Below, one piece after another: positions 17,924-26,535 of a stretch of 64,000 nt of DNA. The translations under genes and the position numbers were made by a program. Under the pieces are notes generated by a model. It searched no databases, was not told the DNA's origin, and saw only the letters and a program-made list of their open reading frames with translations. This DNA comes from Mycobacterium yunnanensis. Its GTDB lineage: Bacteria; Actinomycetota; Actinomycetes; Mycobacteriales; Mycobacteriaceae. The stretch lies in NCBI RefSeq assembly GCF_025823185.1, contig NZ_JACKVK010000008.1, positions 559,565-623,564 of the forward strand, read 5' to 3'. Position 1 is the stretch's first letter, and every line of letters starts with the position of its first letter.

Positions 17924-18580
17924 ATGAACCTCAAGAGAGCCGTCGCAGGGGTTACCTTTGCGGGCGGCATCGGGCTGGCCCTTATCTCAGGCAGTTCAGG
18001 AGTCGCTTTCGCGGCTCCAGGCGGTGGCGGTGGAGGTTGCCAGCCGCCGTTCTGTGCGGGAGGGCCCGGTCCAGGAGGACCAGGTGGTCCCGGTGGACAA
18101 CGTGGGCCTGGCGGTCCGGGAGGGCCAGGGGGACCCGGCGATTTCCGTGGACCCGGCGGTCCCGGCAACGGTCGAGGCCCGGGCGGCCCCGGAGGTGGTC
18201 CAGGTGACTTCCGCGGGCCGGGTGGTCCGGGCGACGACCGCGGTCCTGGTGGACCGGGCGGACCTGGCGGTCCCGGTGGTCCAGGCGACTTCCGTGGCCC
18301 GGGTGGCCCCGGAGACAACCGCGGGCCGGACGGTCACGACTGGGGACCACGACCCCCGGACGCGTTCGGTGGATGGCGCGACGCCCCCTGGGGCGGCGGA
18401 CCGGCACCATGGGGTTGGGGAGCGCCGCCGCGCGTCGGTTGGGATCGGCCGCTGCCGCCCCCAGGCGGTTACTGGAACTACGGGCCCATCAACTACTGGG
18501 GCTTCAACGAAACCCCGATCTGGGAGCCCAACTTCAACGCATGGGGCTTCTATTTCTTCGGAATCTGGATCCCGCTGTAA
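17924..18580 (+). CDS. Secreted GPGG-repeat protein
   Basis: A 218-residue protein with a signal peptide (residues 1-31, cleaved near GVAFA-APGG), then about 90 residues of collagen-like GPGGPGG blocks in which G-P-G units are broken regularly by DFRGPGGPGD-type spacers. A Trp/Pro/Tyr/Asn-rich tail (about 135-218) follows. It contains the pair CQPPFC, which could form a disulfide. Probably an extracellular or cell-wall protein, role unknown. ATG has TAAGGAG just upstream. A strong terminator hairpin follows the stop. Confidence 0.75.
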   Translation: MNLKRAVAGVTFAGGIGLALISGSSGVAFAAPGGGGGGCQPPFCAGGPGPGGPGGPGGQRGPGGPGGPGGPGDFRGPGGPGNGRGPGGPGGGPGDFRGPGGPGDDRGPGGPGGPGGPGGPGDFRGPGGPGDNRGPDGHDWGPRPPDAFGGWRDAPWGGGPAPWGWGAPPRVGWDRPLPPPGGYWNYGPINYWGFNETPIWEPNFNAWGFYFFGIWIPL

Positions 18581-18593
18581 ACAGACCCACCAC

Positions 18594-18632
18594 CGAAACA
18601 GCCGCCTCGCAACTCGCGGGGCGGCTGTTTCG
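18594..18632 (+). terminator. Intrinsic terminator-like hairpin
   Basis: A 17-base stem (18594-18610 with 18616-18632, one G-T wobble) and a 5-base loop, then TTTCC. It stands 14 bases after the GPGG-protein stop and 19 bases before the stop of the convergent molybdenum hydroxylase, so it may work in both directions. Confidence 0.75.
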
Positions 18633-18650
18633 TTTCCAGCGGTGACGGCG

Positions 18651-20747
18651 TCAGAGCCCGCCCAGCAGGGCGTCACACTGCACGGGCAGGTCGCGCACCC
18701 GGATGCCGGTGGCGTGGTGAATGGCGTTGACCACCGCCGCCGCCGAGCCCACGATGCCGATCTCCCCACCCCCGCGCGAACCCATCGGATTCGAGTACGG
18801 GTCGACGCTGTCGAGCCAGATGGCGTCGATCTCGGGAATGTCGGCGTGGCTGGCGAAGTGATAGGTCGCCAGGTCCTGGGTGACGACGTGACCAAAACGG
18901 TGGTCGCGCACGCTCTCCTCGTGCAGCGCCATCGACAACCCCATCGTCATGCCGCCGATGAGCTGTGAGCGCAGTGTCATCGGGTTGACCACCCGACCGA
19001 CCGAGAACACACCGAGCATCCGGGACAGCCGAATCTCGCCGGTGTAGCGGTTCACCCGCGCTTCGACGAAGTGCGCGCCGAACGAGTACATCGCGTGGTT
19101 CTCCGCCTCCTCGTTGTCCGGGGCGTCGGCGGTGGTCGCGGCGCCGACGTCCGGATCGTCGCCGTGATCTTCCCGGAATCGCTGCGCGGCAGCGTAAATC
19201 GCGCGACCCCACGAACTGATGCCCGACGAGCCGCCCTCCACCGACGCCACCGGCAGGTCGGTGTCACCGATCTGCAGGTCGACCGCGTCGACCTCGACGC
19301 CGAGGATGTCGGCGGCCACCTGCGTGAGTGCCGTCCACGTTCCGGTGCCGATGTCGGCGGCGCCGATCTGCACTGCGTAGCGGCCCGGTGCGATGCACTC
19401 GATGCGTGCGCTGTTGCCGGGCTGGATCATCGCCGGGTACACCGCCGAGGCCACACCGGTGCCAACCAGCCACTCCCCGTCGACCCGAGACCTCGGCGTG
19501 GGATCCCTTGACTCCCAACCGAACCGTTCCGCACCGGTGCGTAGGCACTCGACCAGCCGACGATCCGACCACGGGTGGCCGGTCTCCGGGTCGACCTCGG
19601 GATCGTTGCGGATGCGCAGCTCGACGGGGTCGACGTCGCACGCGACGGCCAACTCGTCCATCGCGACCTCGAGGGCGTAGGTGCCGGGGCATTCGCCGGG
19701 GGCGCGCATCCAGAACGGCACGGGCACGTCAAGTTTCGCGAGCCGGTGACTAGTCCGTCGGTGCTCACCGGCGTAGAGCATTCGGGACGAGACGGCAGTC
19801 TGCTCGGCGAATTCCTTGACGGTGGCGGTCTGTTCGACGACGTCGTGGGTCAACGCGACGATGGTCCCGTCGGGCTGCGCACCGAGCCGGATGTGCTGGA
19901 TGGTCGGCGTCCGGTACCCCACGACGTGAAACATCTGCTGACGAGTGAGGGCAAACTTCACCGGACGGCCGCCGGTTCGTTGCGCGGCCATGACGACCAG
20001 GGTGTTGTGCGAATGCGGTGCACCCTTGGAGCCGAAGCCGCCGCCGACGTTCTTGGCGACGACGCGGACCTGCTCCAGCTCGAGACCGAACATCGTGGCG
20101 ATCTGCTTGCGGACGACGTGCACGCCCTGGGTGGAGTCGTACAGCGTCAGCATCGGGCCGTCGGGATCCCAGGTCGCGATGGTGGCGTGCGGCTCCATCG
20201 GATTGTTCGTCTCCTGGGGCGTCGTGTACGTCTGGTCGACGACGACCGGTGCGTCGCGCATCGCCGCGTCCGCGTCGCCCTCGGAGGTGTCGGTGGGAAA
20301 CGACGGGTTGACCTGCTCGGGTGCGTAGAGTCCGGGATGGTCGACGCGGATCTCGGTGTCGTGGTCGGCTTCCTCGTAGGTGACGACAACGAGACCTGCT
20401 GCGTGCCGGGCGGTTTCGGCGCTGTCGGCGACGACTCCGCCGATGATCTGGCCGCGGTAGTGCACCTGGTCGTCCTGCAGGATGGTGAGGTCACCGTCGG
20501 AGGTGTCGGCCAGCGTGGGCGCGTCGAAGGCGGTGAGCACGGCCTCGACGCCCTCGAGTGCTTCGGCCGCAGCGGTGTCCATGGCGGTGACACGCCCCTT
20601 GGCGACGGTGGCCTGCACCGCGTGCAGGTACAGCGGGGCGTCGACCGGGTATTCGTAGGCGTAGGACGCGCTGCCGGTCACCTTGGCGGGACCGTCCAGT
20701 CGGGTGAGTCGGGTGCCCATGGCCCGAGGCTGTACGGCGGTCATCAT
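18651..20747 (-). CDS. Molybdenum hydroxylase large (Moco) subunit, PaoC/YagR-like
   Basis: The molybdopterin-binding subunit (698 residues) of a xanthine dehydrogenase-family enzyme that oxidises aldehydes or purine-like substrates. It opens GTRLTRLDGPAKVTGSASYAYE, the usual start of this subunit, and contains GGGFGSKG and VEGGSSGISSW cofactor loops. ATG at 20747 (or 20744) overlaps the end of the FAD-subunit gene. A long upstream extension open in this frame is only a shadow of the FAD gene. Last gene of a three-gene minus-strand operon. Confidence 0.88.
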   Translation of the reverse strand: MMTAVQPRAMGTRLTRLDGPAKVTGSASYAYEYPVDAPLYLHAVQATVAKGRVTAMDTAAAEALEGVEAVLTAFDAPTLADTSDGDLTILQDDQVHYRGQIIGGVVADSAETARHAAGLVVVTYEEADHDTEIRVDHPGLYAPEQVNPSFPTDTSEGDADAAMRDAPVVVDQTYTTPQETNNPMEPHATIATWDPDGPMLTLYDSTQGVHVVRKQIATMFGLELEQVRVVAKNVGGGFGSKGAPHSHNTLVVMAAQRTGGRPVKFALTRQQMFHVVGYRTPTIQHIRLGAQPDGTIVALTHDVVEQTATVKEFAEQTAVSSRMLYAGEHRRTSHRLAKLDVPVPFWMRAPGECPGTYALEVAMDELAVACDVDPVELRIRNDPEVDPETGHPWSDRRLVECLRTGAERFGWESRDPTPRSRVDGEWLVGTGVASAVYPAMIQPGNSARIECIAPGRYAVQIGAADIGTGTWTALTQVAADILGVEVDAVDLQIGDTDLPVASVEGGSSGISSWGRAIYAAAQRFREDHGDDPDVGAATTADAPDNEEAENHAMYSFGAHFVEARVNRYTGEIRLSRMLGVFSVGRVVNPMTLRSQLIGGMTMGLSMALHEESVRDHRFGHVVTQDLATYHFASHADIPEIDAIWLDSVDPYSNPMGSRGGGEIGIVGSAAAVVNAIHHATGIRVRDLPVQCDALLGGL

Positions 20748-21733
20748 TGCCGTCCTTCCGCGAGAGTGGTGAGGGTGGCAACGATGGTGCGCGCGGTCAG
20801 CTCGACCTTGAACTCGTTGCCCTGCTGCGGTTCTGCCTGCGCGAGTTCGGCGTCGGCGGCCGCGCGGAAGTTGTCGTCGGTGGCGGGTTGGCCGAGCAGG
20901 TCCCGTTCGGCACGGGTGGCGCGCCAAGGTTTGTGGGCGACGCCGCCCAAGGCGATGCGCGCGCCCGCGACGGTGCCGTCGTCGATCACCAGCTCGGCGG
21001 CGACGGAGGTGAGAGCGAAGGCGTACGAGGCGCGGTCGCGGACCTTGCGGTAGGTCGACCGCGCACCATCGGGAGCGGGCGGGATCTCGACGGCGGTGAT
21101 GAGCGCACCGCGGGGCAAGGTGGTGTCGAGGTCGGGCCGGTCGTCGGGGAGACGGTGAAACTCGCTGAGCGGCAAGCGATGTTCCCCGTCGGCGTCGAGG
21201 TAGACGACTACGGCGTCCAGGGCGGCCATGGCGACCGCCATGTCCGACGGGTGCGTGGCGATGCACTGTTCGGAGGCGCCGAGGATGGCGTGGTAGCGGG
21301 TGTAGCCGCCGATGGCCGAGCAGCCGCTGCCGGGCGTGCGTTTGTTGCAGGGCGTGGTGACGTCCTGGAAGTAGACGCAGCGGGTGCGCTGCAGCAGGTT
21401 GCCAGCGGTGGTGGCGAGGTTGCGCAGCTGGCCGGAGGCCGCCGACAGCAGCGCGCGGGCAAGGACGGGGTAGTGGCTGCGGACGATCGGGTGGGCGGCG
21501 AGGTCGCTGTTGCGGACGTCGGCGCCGATGCGCAGGGAGCCGTCGGGAAGGCGTTCGACGTCGGTGAGCGGAAGGTGACCGACGTCGACGAGCAGGCCGG
21601 GTGCGACGACGCCGAGCTTCATGTGGTCGACGAGGTTGGTGCCGCCGGCGAGGAAGACGGCGTCGGGCCGGTCGGCGACGGCGGTGAGGGCATCTTGCAC
21701 GCTGCTGGCGCGGTGGTACTCGAAGGGGATCAT
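20744..21733 (-). CDS. Molybdenum hydroxylase FAD subunit, PaoB/YagS-like
   Basis: A 329-residue FAD-binding subunit. FLAGGTNLVDHMKLGV (about 27-42) is the family's FAD loop. The insert RCVYFQDVTTPC followed by PGSGC supplies the cysteines that hold an extra [4Fe-4S] cluster in E. coli PaoB. It relays electrons from the Moco subunit through iron-sulfur clusters. ATG at 21733 overlaps the stop of the [2Fe-2S] subunit gene (ATGA), so translation is coupled. Confidence 0.88.
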   Translation of the reverse strand: MIPFEYHRASSVQDALTAVADRPDAVFLAGGTNLVDHMKLGVVAPGLLVDVGHLPLTDVERLPDGSLRIGADVRNSDLAAHPIVRSHYPVLARALLSAASGQLRNLATTAGNLLQRTRCVYFQDVTTPCNKRTPGSGCSAIGGYTRYHAILGASEQCIATHPSDMAVAMAALDAVVVYLDADGEHRLPLSEFHRLPDDRPDLDTTLPRGALITAVEIPPAPDGARSTYRKVRDRASYAFALTSVAAELVIDDGTVAGARIALGGVAHKPWRATRAERDLLGQPATDDNFRAAADAELAQAEPQQGNEFKVELTARTIVATLTTLAEGRQ

Positions 21734-22245
21734 CGGGCGGCCTTCTGGATGGCGTCGACGATGTTGGGGTAGGCGGCACACCGACAGAGGTTGCCGCTCA
21801 TGCGTTCTCGGACTTCGGCGTCGGTGAGGTCAGGAGTGCCCTCGAGGTCGTCGGTGACGTGACTGGGGGCGCCGGACTTGACCTCGTCGAGCATGCCGAC
21901 CGCCGAGCAGATCTGGCCGGGGGTGCAGTACCCGCATTGAAAGCCGTCGTGCTCGAGAAAGGCCTGCGCGACGGGGTGCAAGTTGTCGGGCTCGCCGAGG
22001 CCGGCCGCCGTCTGCACCTCGGCACCGTCGTGGGCGACGGCGAGCGCCAGGCAGGTGGTGGCGCGTCGGCCGTCGAGCAGCACGGTGCACGACCCGCACT
22101 GGCCGTGGTCGCACCCCTTCTTCGGCGCGGTGACGCCGAGGTGCTCGCGCAGCAGATCGAGCAGGGTGAGGCGGTTGTCGACGTGCACGGTGTGGTCCGT
22201 ACCGTCCACGCGCAGGGACACGTCGGTGAAGTGGGCTGACTTCAT
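21730..22245 (-). CDS. Molybdenum hydroxylase [2Fe-2S] subunit, PaoA/YagT-like
   Basis: A 171-residue subunit with two [2Fe-2S] clusters: the plant-type site CDHGQCGSC ... C (about 46-68) and the second site CGYCTPGQI plus NLCRCAAYPNI. Unlike E. coli PaoA I see no twin-arginine signal peptide (it starts MKSAHFTDVSLRVDG), so the complex is expected in the cytoplasm. First gene of the operon. The 194 bases upstream hold no clear promoter that I can name. Confidence 0.88.
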   Translation of the reverse strand: MKSAHFTDVSLRVDGTDHTVHVDNRLTLLDLLREHLGVTAPKKGCDHGQCGSCTVLLDGRRATTCLALAVAHDGAEVQTAAGLGEPDNLHPVAQAFLEHDGFQCGYCTPGQICSAVGMLDEVKSGAPSHVTDDLEGTPDLTDAEVRERMSGNLCRCAAYPNIVDAIQKAAR

Positions 22246-22427
22246 CGACGGGGCTTACCCGGGGTAATGGGGGTGAAACCAAGTCACTAGCTGCAGCTGC
22301 ACGCTTGGAAATTTCGTACGTCCCTTTTCAGCTACAGCAGCACCGAACCCGCGTCTCAGGACGAACTGCCGCGTCTGCCATCCGGCCGGTTCAGATCTGA
22401 CGCACTGGTCGTGCCGGATCCGGCAAT

Positions 22428-22442
22428 TAAGATTGACTAGTG
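22428..22442 (+). promoter_or_regulatory. Leaderless promoter -10 box
   Basis: TAAGAT at 22428-22433 places a transcription start about 7 bases on, at the GTG start codon (22440). This matches the mycobacterial leaderless arrangement. Confidence 0.45.
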
Positions 22443-22829
22443 GACCCCGGTGAACTCGTGCATGTCGATCTCACCGACATTGAACGCCGGCTGCTGCTCG
22501 CAGGGCTGACGGAATTTGGTGGGCCGGCCGCGGGCGCTCCTGCGCTGGCCCCGCTTGTGGGCGCAGTTTCCACTGACGCCTTTTATCAGCTAACAGAACG
22601 TCTACGCGTCGCGATCAAAAATCAGGCGCCGCTGTCCGACCTGGACTGGGCGCGTGCTTTGGTGCTCACTGAGATCTGCTGGGCGAGCGATATCCTAGGC
22701 GCGGCAAGCGAATTCGGCACTAACATGCCTGACTCGGTGGCGCTGCCCGCCCTCCGTTCGCTGCAGCGCAAGCTCGTAACCGGAGAACGTATACGCGCCC
22801 TCATGGACGTGCGGGCGAATCCCGGTTAA
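22440..22829 (+). CDS. Hypothetical protein (129 aa)
   Basis: No recognised family. A small, mostly helical soluble protein starting MDPGELVHVDLTDIERRLLLAGL. GTG at 22440 has no ribosome site but is well placed for a leaderless mRNA behind TAAGAT (22428-22433). It stands alone between the molybdenum hydroxylase operon and the PrpE-like gene. Confidence 0.5.
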   Translation: MDPGELVHVDLTDIERRLLLAGLTEFGGPAAGAPALAPLVGAVSTDAFYQLTERLRVAIKNQAPLSDLDWARALVLTEICWASDILGAASEFGTNMPDSVALPALRSLQRKLVTGERIRALMDVRANPG

Positions 22830-22955
22830 GCGCACCACCGGGAGACACGCCTGATGGCGTGACGCGGGACTGTTCCGGGCGGGCCCTGGGCGGCGTCTGC
22901 GGTTGCCCGCCCGGGGCCCCTACCCCCTCGACTGGTGTGACGGCGGATCCGGCTC

Positions 22956-23924
22956 TCACCCCACACCCACGTAATGCTCCTCACGGATCTCGGTCTCGCC
23001 GCTCCACCGGTAGGCGACCAGTGCGCCGCCCTTGACCGCGCTGAAGTCCACGCACGCCGTGCGCGCGGTGAAGTCGACCCCGCGTTGTGGGTGTCCCTCG
23101 CGCCAGTAGTGGCCGTAGAAGACCGGGACGTCCCCGCGGTAGGCGTAGAGCTGCTCGCCTACTTCCATCTCCGGAAGCAACGGATACTGCTCGTCGTCAA
23201 CGGTTTTGAAGTTCTCGCCCATCACGGCCAGCTTCCGCAGCGTGGTAGCGTCGTCGTCCCACCACGCCACCCGCGCGCGGCGTCGACCGTTGCCGTCCTT
23301 GTCGAAGTATGGCTGCTGCCCAAGCGCGACCAGGTCGATCTCCGGTCCCTTCAAAAGCACCTCAACCGCCTCGTAGAGCGGGTCGCCCTCGGCGGTCGCG
23401 CGGACGAACTGGTCGCGGGACGTAAAGCGGTTCGACCCGCACGCCTGCTCGACCACCCGCATCGACGGCTCGTGCCAGCAGGCGTGCACCACCCGCAGGC
23501 CACCAAGATCCATCCACAGCGGCATGGTCGCGAACCAGTCCAAGTACTCGGCGCGGACGTCGCCCTCCACTTGCTCGAGGAACGCCCGGTGCTGGACCGC
23601 GTTCTTCTCGGTGTGCGGTCGCAGATACCCGCCGCCAGGGCCGGGGGTGTCGTAGGCGACGGCGTTGAACTCGTGATTGCCCATGACGATCTGCGCGCTG
23701 CCGGCGTCGACCATGCCCTTGACGATCCGCAGGACCTCCAGCTGGGCGGGCCCGCGGTCGACCAGGTCGCCGACGAAGATCGCCTGCCGGGTCGGATGCG
23801 CGTAGGCGCCGGTCGCGTCCTGCACGCGATAGTCCAGACGCTTCAGTAGTGCGACGAGCTCGGCGGCGCAGCCGTGGACATCACCAATGACGTCGTAACC
23901 GCTCGTAGTGGTGGACGCGGGCAT
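22956..23924 (-). CDS. PrpE/Ap4A-hydrolase-like metallophosphoesterase
   Basis: A 322-residue calcineurin-like phosphoesterase with all early motifs intact: VIGDVHGCAAEL (about 12-23), FVGDLVDRGP, and MGNHEFNAVAYDTP. This is the PrpE/bis(5'-nucleosyl)-tetraphosphatase or serine/threonine-phosphatase-like branch. VVHACWH supplies a later His. Cytoplasmic. ATG at 23924 has GAAGGAGA upstream. It contrasts with the degenerate Mre11-like protein at 4.8 kb, where these motifs are broken. Confidence 0.85.
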   Translation of the reverse strand: MPASTTTSGYDVIGDVHGCAAELVALLKRLDYRVQDATGAYAHPTRQAIFVGDLVDRGPAQLEVLRIVKGMVDAGSAQIVMGNHEFNAVAYDTPGPGGGYLRPHTEKNAVQHRAFLEQVEGDVRAEYLDWFATMPLWMDLGGLRVVHACWHEPSMRVVEQACGSNRFTSRDQFVRATAEGDPLYEAVEVLLKGPEIDLVALGQQPYFDKDGNGRRRARVAWWDDDATTLRKLAVMGENFKTVDDEQYPLLPEMEVGEQLYAYRGDVPVFYGHYWREGHPQRGVDFTARTACVDFSAVKGGALVAYRWSGETEIREEHYVGVG

Positions 23925-24078
23925 GGGCGTCTCCTTCCGTTGGGGCCTTCGGCTCCGTCACGTGGAGCGAGTCGATCTGCAGCCCATCGCAATCGTTGGA
24001 CGCGAACGGGATTGGCGATCCGCCGGAGAACCAGGTGGCCAACCCCTCACCATGAATGTAGCGCAGTGGTGCGACAGC

Positions 24079-25074
24079 TCAGGCGAAGCGCTCCTCGATT
24101 GCTCGGAACGACTGGTGCACACGGCCGTGACTGACCAATCGGATGTCCAGCCCCGCGTCGACCACGATCTCGATCGCCCGCACGATCGCGTCGTCGATCC
24201 ACGCGTCGGCGTTGCCGAACACCCCGCCGCCCAGCCGCGTCAGCAGCACGACGCCCGACTGCTGCCCGACGGCAGCCACGAGCGTCGCCTCGTAGGCCGC
24301 CTCCAGCACGAGTCGGGCGAAGGCCTCCCACTCCGCCGGTCGGCCGTCGCCGTAGGCCACCGGTAGCGCCGAGCAGAAGGCCTGCGACACCAGACGAGGC
24401 TCGGCCACGTCGGTCACCTGCACGTCGCGATGAAGCCCGATCGCCAGACGAGACCGCAACGAGTCGCGGTCCTCCTCGGTGGCCTGCGCGAGGAAGTCGG
24501 TGATCGCCCGCAGTCCATCGCGCGTGCACAGTGCGTATCCGTTGCGCATCGTCCACAGCTCCGACACCGGGCGGTCCACCGCGGCCGACAGCGCCCCACC
24601 CACACCCCCCAGCGCGTCGATCTGGCGGTCGCGGGTCTGGCCGCGCTCGTCGCCGACCGGCGCGAAGTAGTTGCGGTAGATCGTGGCCGCGCCCGCCGCG
24701 ACCGCGCAGGCCGGCCCTTGGGTGTGATCGTCGGCGTAGCGCGTCACGCCGTCCACGGGCGTGATGTGCGGGGTCGTCATCTCCAGGAGGTTGAACTGCG
24801 ACGCCACCTGGAACAGGGCGCCCTCCAAATCGGGATCGGCGTGCATCGAACGCGCCTCGCCGACGACGCACCGCACCGTGGACCGTTGGCGTGCAGGAAT
24901 ATCCGTGTCGGCGCGTAGCTGCGCAAGCGTCGGCAGCGACAACGTGCCGATGCTATGCCGCGCCCCGGTGATAGTCGACACCAGCTCGTCGCCCTCGACG
25001 CTCAACAGATCCCGGGTCTCGTCGTAGTCGCCTTCGGGAAAGCCCGTCAGACGGGTGAACCAATCCTCGGCCAT
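24079..25074 (-). CDS. Hypothetical protein, possible macro/PARG-like fold
   Basis: A 331-residue soluble protein. Segments such as FQVASQFNLLEM, DHTQGPACAVAAGAATIYRN and, near the end, LTRLGGGVFGNADAWIDDAI resemble the ligand loops of macro/PARG-type ADP-ribose-binding proteins; the GGGVFGN loop is the strongest hint. ADP-ribose binding or hydrolysis is therefore only a possibility. ATG at 25074 is chosen over upstream in-frame codons because MAEDWFTRLTGF looks like a natural start; a GAGG lies close upstream. It is divergent from the RibD-like gene. Confidence 0.5.
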   Translation of the reverse strand: MAEDWFTRLTGFPEGDYDETRDLLSVEGDELVSTITGARHSIGTLSLPTLAQLRADTDIPARQRSTVRCVVGEARSMHADPDLEGALFQVASQFNLLEMTTPHITPVDGVTRYADDHTQGPACAVAAGAATIYRNYFAPVGDERGQTRDRQIDALGGVGGALSAAVDRPVSELWTMRNGYALCTRDGLRAITDFLAQATEEDRDSLRSRLAIGLHRDVQVTDVAEPRLVSQAFCSALPVAYGDGRPAEWEAFARLVLEAAYEATLVAAVGQQSGVVLLTRLGGGVFGNADAWIDDAIVRAIEIVVDAGLDIRLVSHGRVHQSFRAIEERFA

Positions 25075-25165
25075 GTCCTCGATGGTGGCACGCGAGCAAC
25101 GATGACTTTCGTCGACCGCGCGAGTCCGAACCACGTCAGCATCTACGCTCGCCACCGGAGGACAC

Positions 25166-25786
25166 ATGCCGCGCACCAATCTCTCGATGTCGATCTCGGC
25201 CGACGGTTATGTCGCCGGTCCCGACCAGAGCGCGGAGCACCCGCTTGGTGTCGGCGGCCAGCTGCTGCACGGGTGGCACATGGGGCCCGAGAGCGAGCAT
25301 CCCGTCAACCGGCAGGTGGTGGCGGAGATGATGGACGGCATGGGGGCAACCATCATGGGCCGCAACATGTTCGGTCCGGTGCGCGGCGAATGGGGTGACT
25401 CCGACTGGACCGGCTGGTGGGGTGACGAGCCGCCGTATCACTGCCCGGTGTTCGTGCTGACCCACCACGCGCACGACGCGATCGAGCTCACGGGGACGAC
25501 GTTCCACTTCGTCACCGACGGCGTCGAGTCAGCGTACGCGCAGGCGGTCGAGGTGGCTGGCGACCGGCCGATCAGCATCGCCGGCGGCGCGTCGTGCGCC
25601 CGGCAGGCGATTCGCGCCGGCGTCGTCACCGAAATCGACCTCCAAGTCAGCCCCGTGATCCTCGGAGCAGGGGAGCGCCTGTTCGACGGCTTCGACGCGG
25701 GCAGTCCCCAGCTGGAGTTGGTCCGCGTACTGGAGGCGCCCGGGGTGGCGCACCTGCGCTACCGGGTCATCCCAACGCCGCGGTGA
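25166..25786 (+). CDS. RibD C-terminal/dihydrofolate-reductase-like protein
   Basis: A 206-residue NADPH-dependent reductase-like protein of the RibD_C/DHFR superfamily, common in multiple copies in actinobacteria. The opening LSMSISADGYVAGPDQ, then TIMGRNMFGP and SIAGGASCARQAIRAGVVTEIDL, are family hallmarks. ATG at 25166 follows CGGAGGACAC. The last 20 bases overlap the end of the convergent GntR gene. Confidence 0.8.
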   Translation: MPRTNLSMSISADGYVAGPDQSAEHPLGVGGQLLHGWHMGPESEHPVNRQVVAEMMDGMGATIMGRNMFGPVRGEWGDSDWTGWWGDEPPYHCPVFVLTHHAHDAIELTGTTFHFVTDGVESAYAQAVEVAGDRPISIAGGASCARQAIRAGVVTEIDLQVSPVILGAGERLFDGFDAGSPQLELVRVLEAPGVAHLRYRVIPTPR

Positions 25787-26426
25787 TCTCCGGGATCGGC
25801 CGCAGGTGTTCGTCGAGCAGGACCGCCACGCCGTCGACGTCGTTGCGGGCCAGCGCGTCGACGATCGCGCGGTGCTGGCGGTCGATCTCGGGCACCCGTT
25901 GCGGCCGGATCTGCAATGCCCGGACCGCCACCCGCTGCTGGCGGGAGCGCAGCGCGTCGTACAGCTCGGTCAGCACGGAGTTGTGGTGGGCGTCGACGAT
26001 GGCGCGGTGGAACGCCCGGTCCAACCGGGCCACGGTGAACCAATCCTGTTCGCGGCCAGCCTCTTCCATGCCGGCGGCCAGCTCGTCCAACGTCGGCGGA
26101 GCGCCCAAGGAAGCGAGGCACAGCTCGCGCGCCGCGTGCCCTTCGATCAGCCGACGTGAGGCGTAGACCTCCTCGAGCTCGCGAGAGGTCACGCTGCGTA
26201 CCTGCGCGCCCCGCCGCGGCAGCAGGTCGATGAACTTCTCGGAGTTGAGTCGGTGGAACGCCTCACGCACCGGCGTCCGGGACGTGCCGACCAGTTCGGA
26301 GACCCACACCTCGTCGAGGAACCGGCCAGCCGGCAGCGTGCCCTTGATGATCTCGTCGCGCACCCACTGGTAGACCCGGTCGCGCGCCGACGGAGTCGCC
26401 CCCGCCTCAGAGACCTCGACGGCCAT
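25767..26426 (-). CDS. GntR/FadR-family (FCD) regulator
   Basis: A 219-residue transcription factor: winged helix-turn-helix (about 13-80, with VSELVGTSRTPVREAFHRL) followed by an all-helical FCD ligand-binding domain (LDRAFHRAIVDAHHN, IDRQHRAIVDAL with its metal-binding His residues). ATG at 26426 has GGAAGGAG upstream. It is divergent from the aldolase-MFS-nitrilase genes and a TGTATACA-type palindrome lies between them, so it probably controls both itself and that set in response to a carboxylic acid. Confidence 0.85.
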   Translation of the reverse strand: MAVEVSEAGATPSARDRVYQWVRDEIIKGTLPAGRFLDEVWVSELVGTSRTPVREAFHRLNSEKFIDLLPRRGAQVRSVTSRELEEVYASRRLIEGHAARELCLASLGAPPTLDELAAGMEEAGREQDWFTVARLDRAFHRAIVDAHHNSVLTELYDALRSRQQRVAVRALQIRPQRVPEIDRQHRAIVDALARNDVDGVAVLLDEHLRPIPEITAALG

Positions 26427-26475
26427 GTCGACTCCTTCCGATGTTCGCAGACTACTGGACACTTGACGCACACTC

Positions 26476-26498
26476 TGTGTATACAAGAGATGTACACA
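26476..26498. promoter_or_regulatory. Candidate GntR operator
   Basis: An inverted repeat TGTGTA...TACACA (26476-26481 and 26493-26498) that contains the perfect palindromes TGTATACA (26478-26485) and TGTACA (26491-26496). It lies in the 109-base gap between the divergent GntR and aldolase starts. A TTGACG at 26463 may be the -35 of the rightward promoter. Confidence 0.5.
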
Positions 26499-26535
26499 CG
26501 CTACGCCCGTCGCCCGACCACCTCAGGGAGAGACC

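Noticed and set aside
18054..18330. GGTCC/GGACC-rich repeats looking like a CRISPR or minisatellite
   Set aside because: They are in-frame codon repeats of the GPGG protein, of variable length and without spacers.
20748..21779. N-terminal extension of the molybdenum hydroxylase large subunit frame
   Set aside because: It is Arg/Pro/His-rich shadow of the FAD-subunit gene; the true start is at 20747 or 20744 by domain content and overlap.
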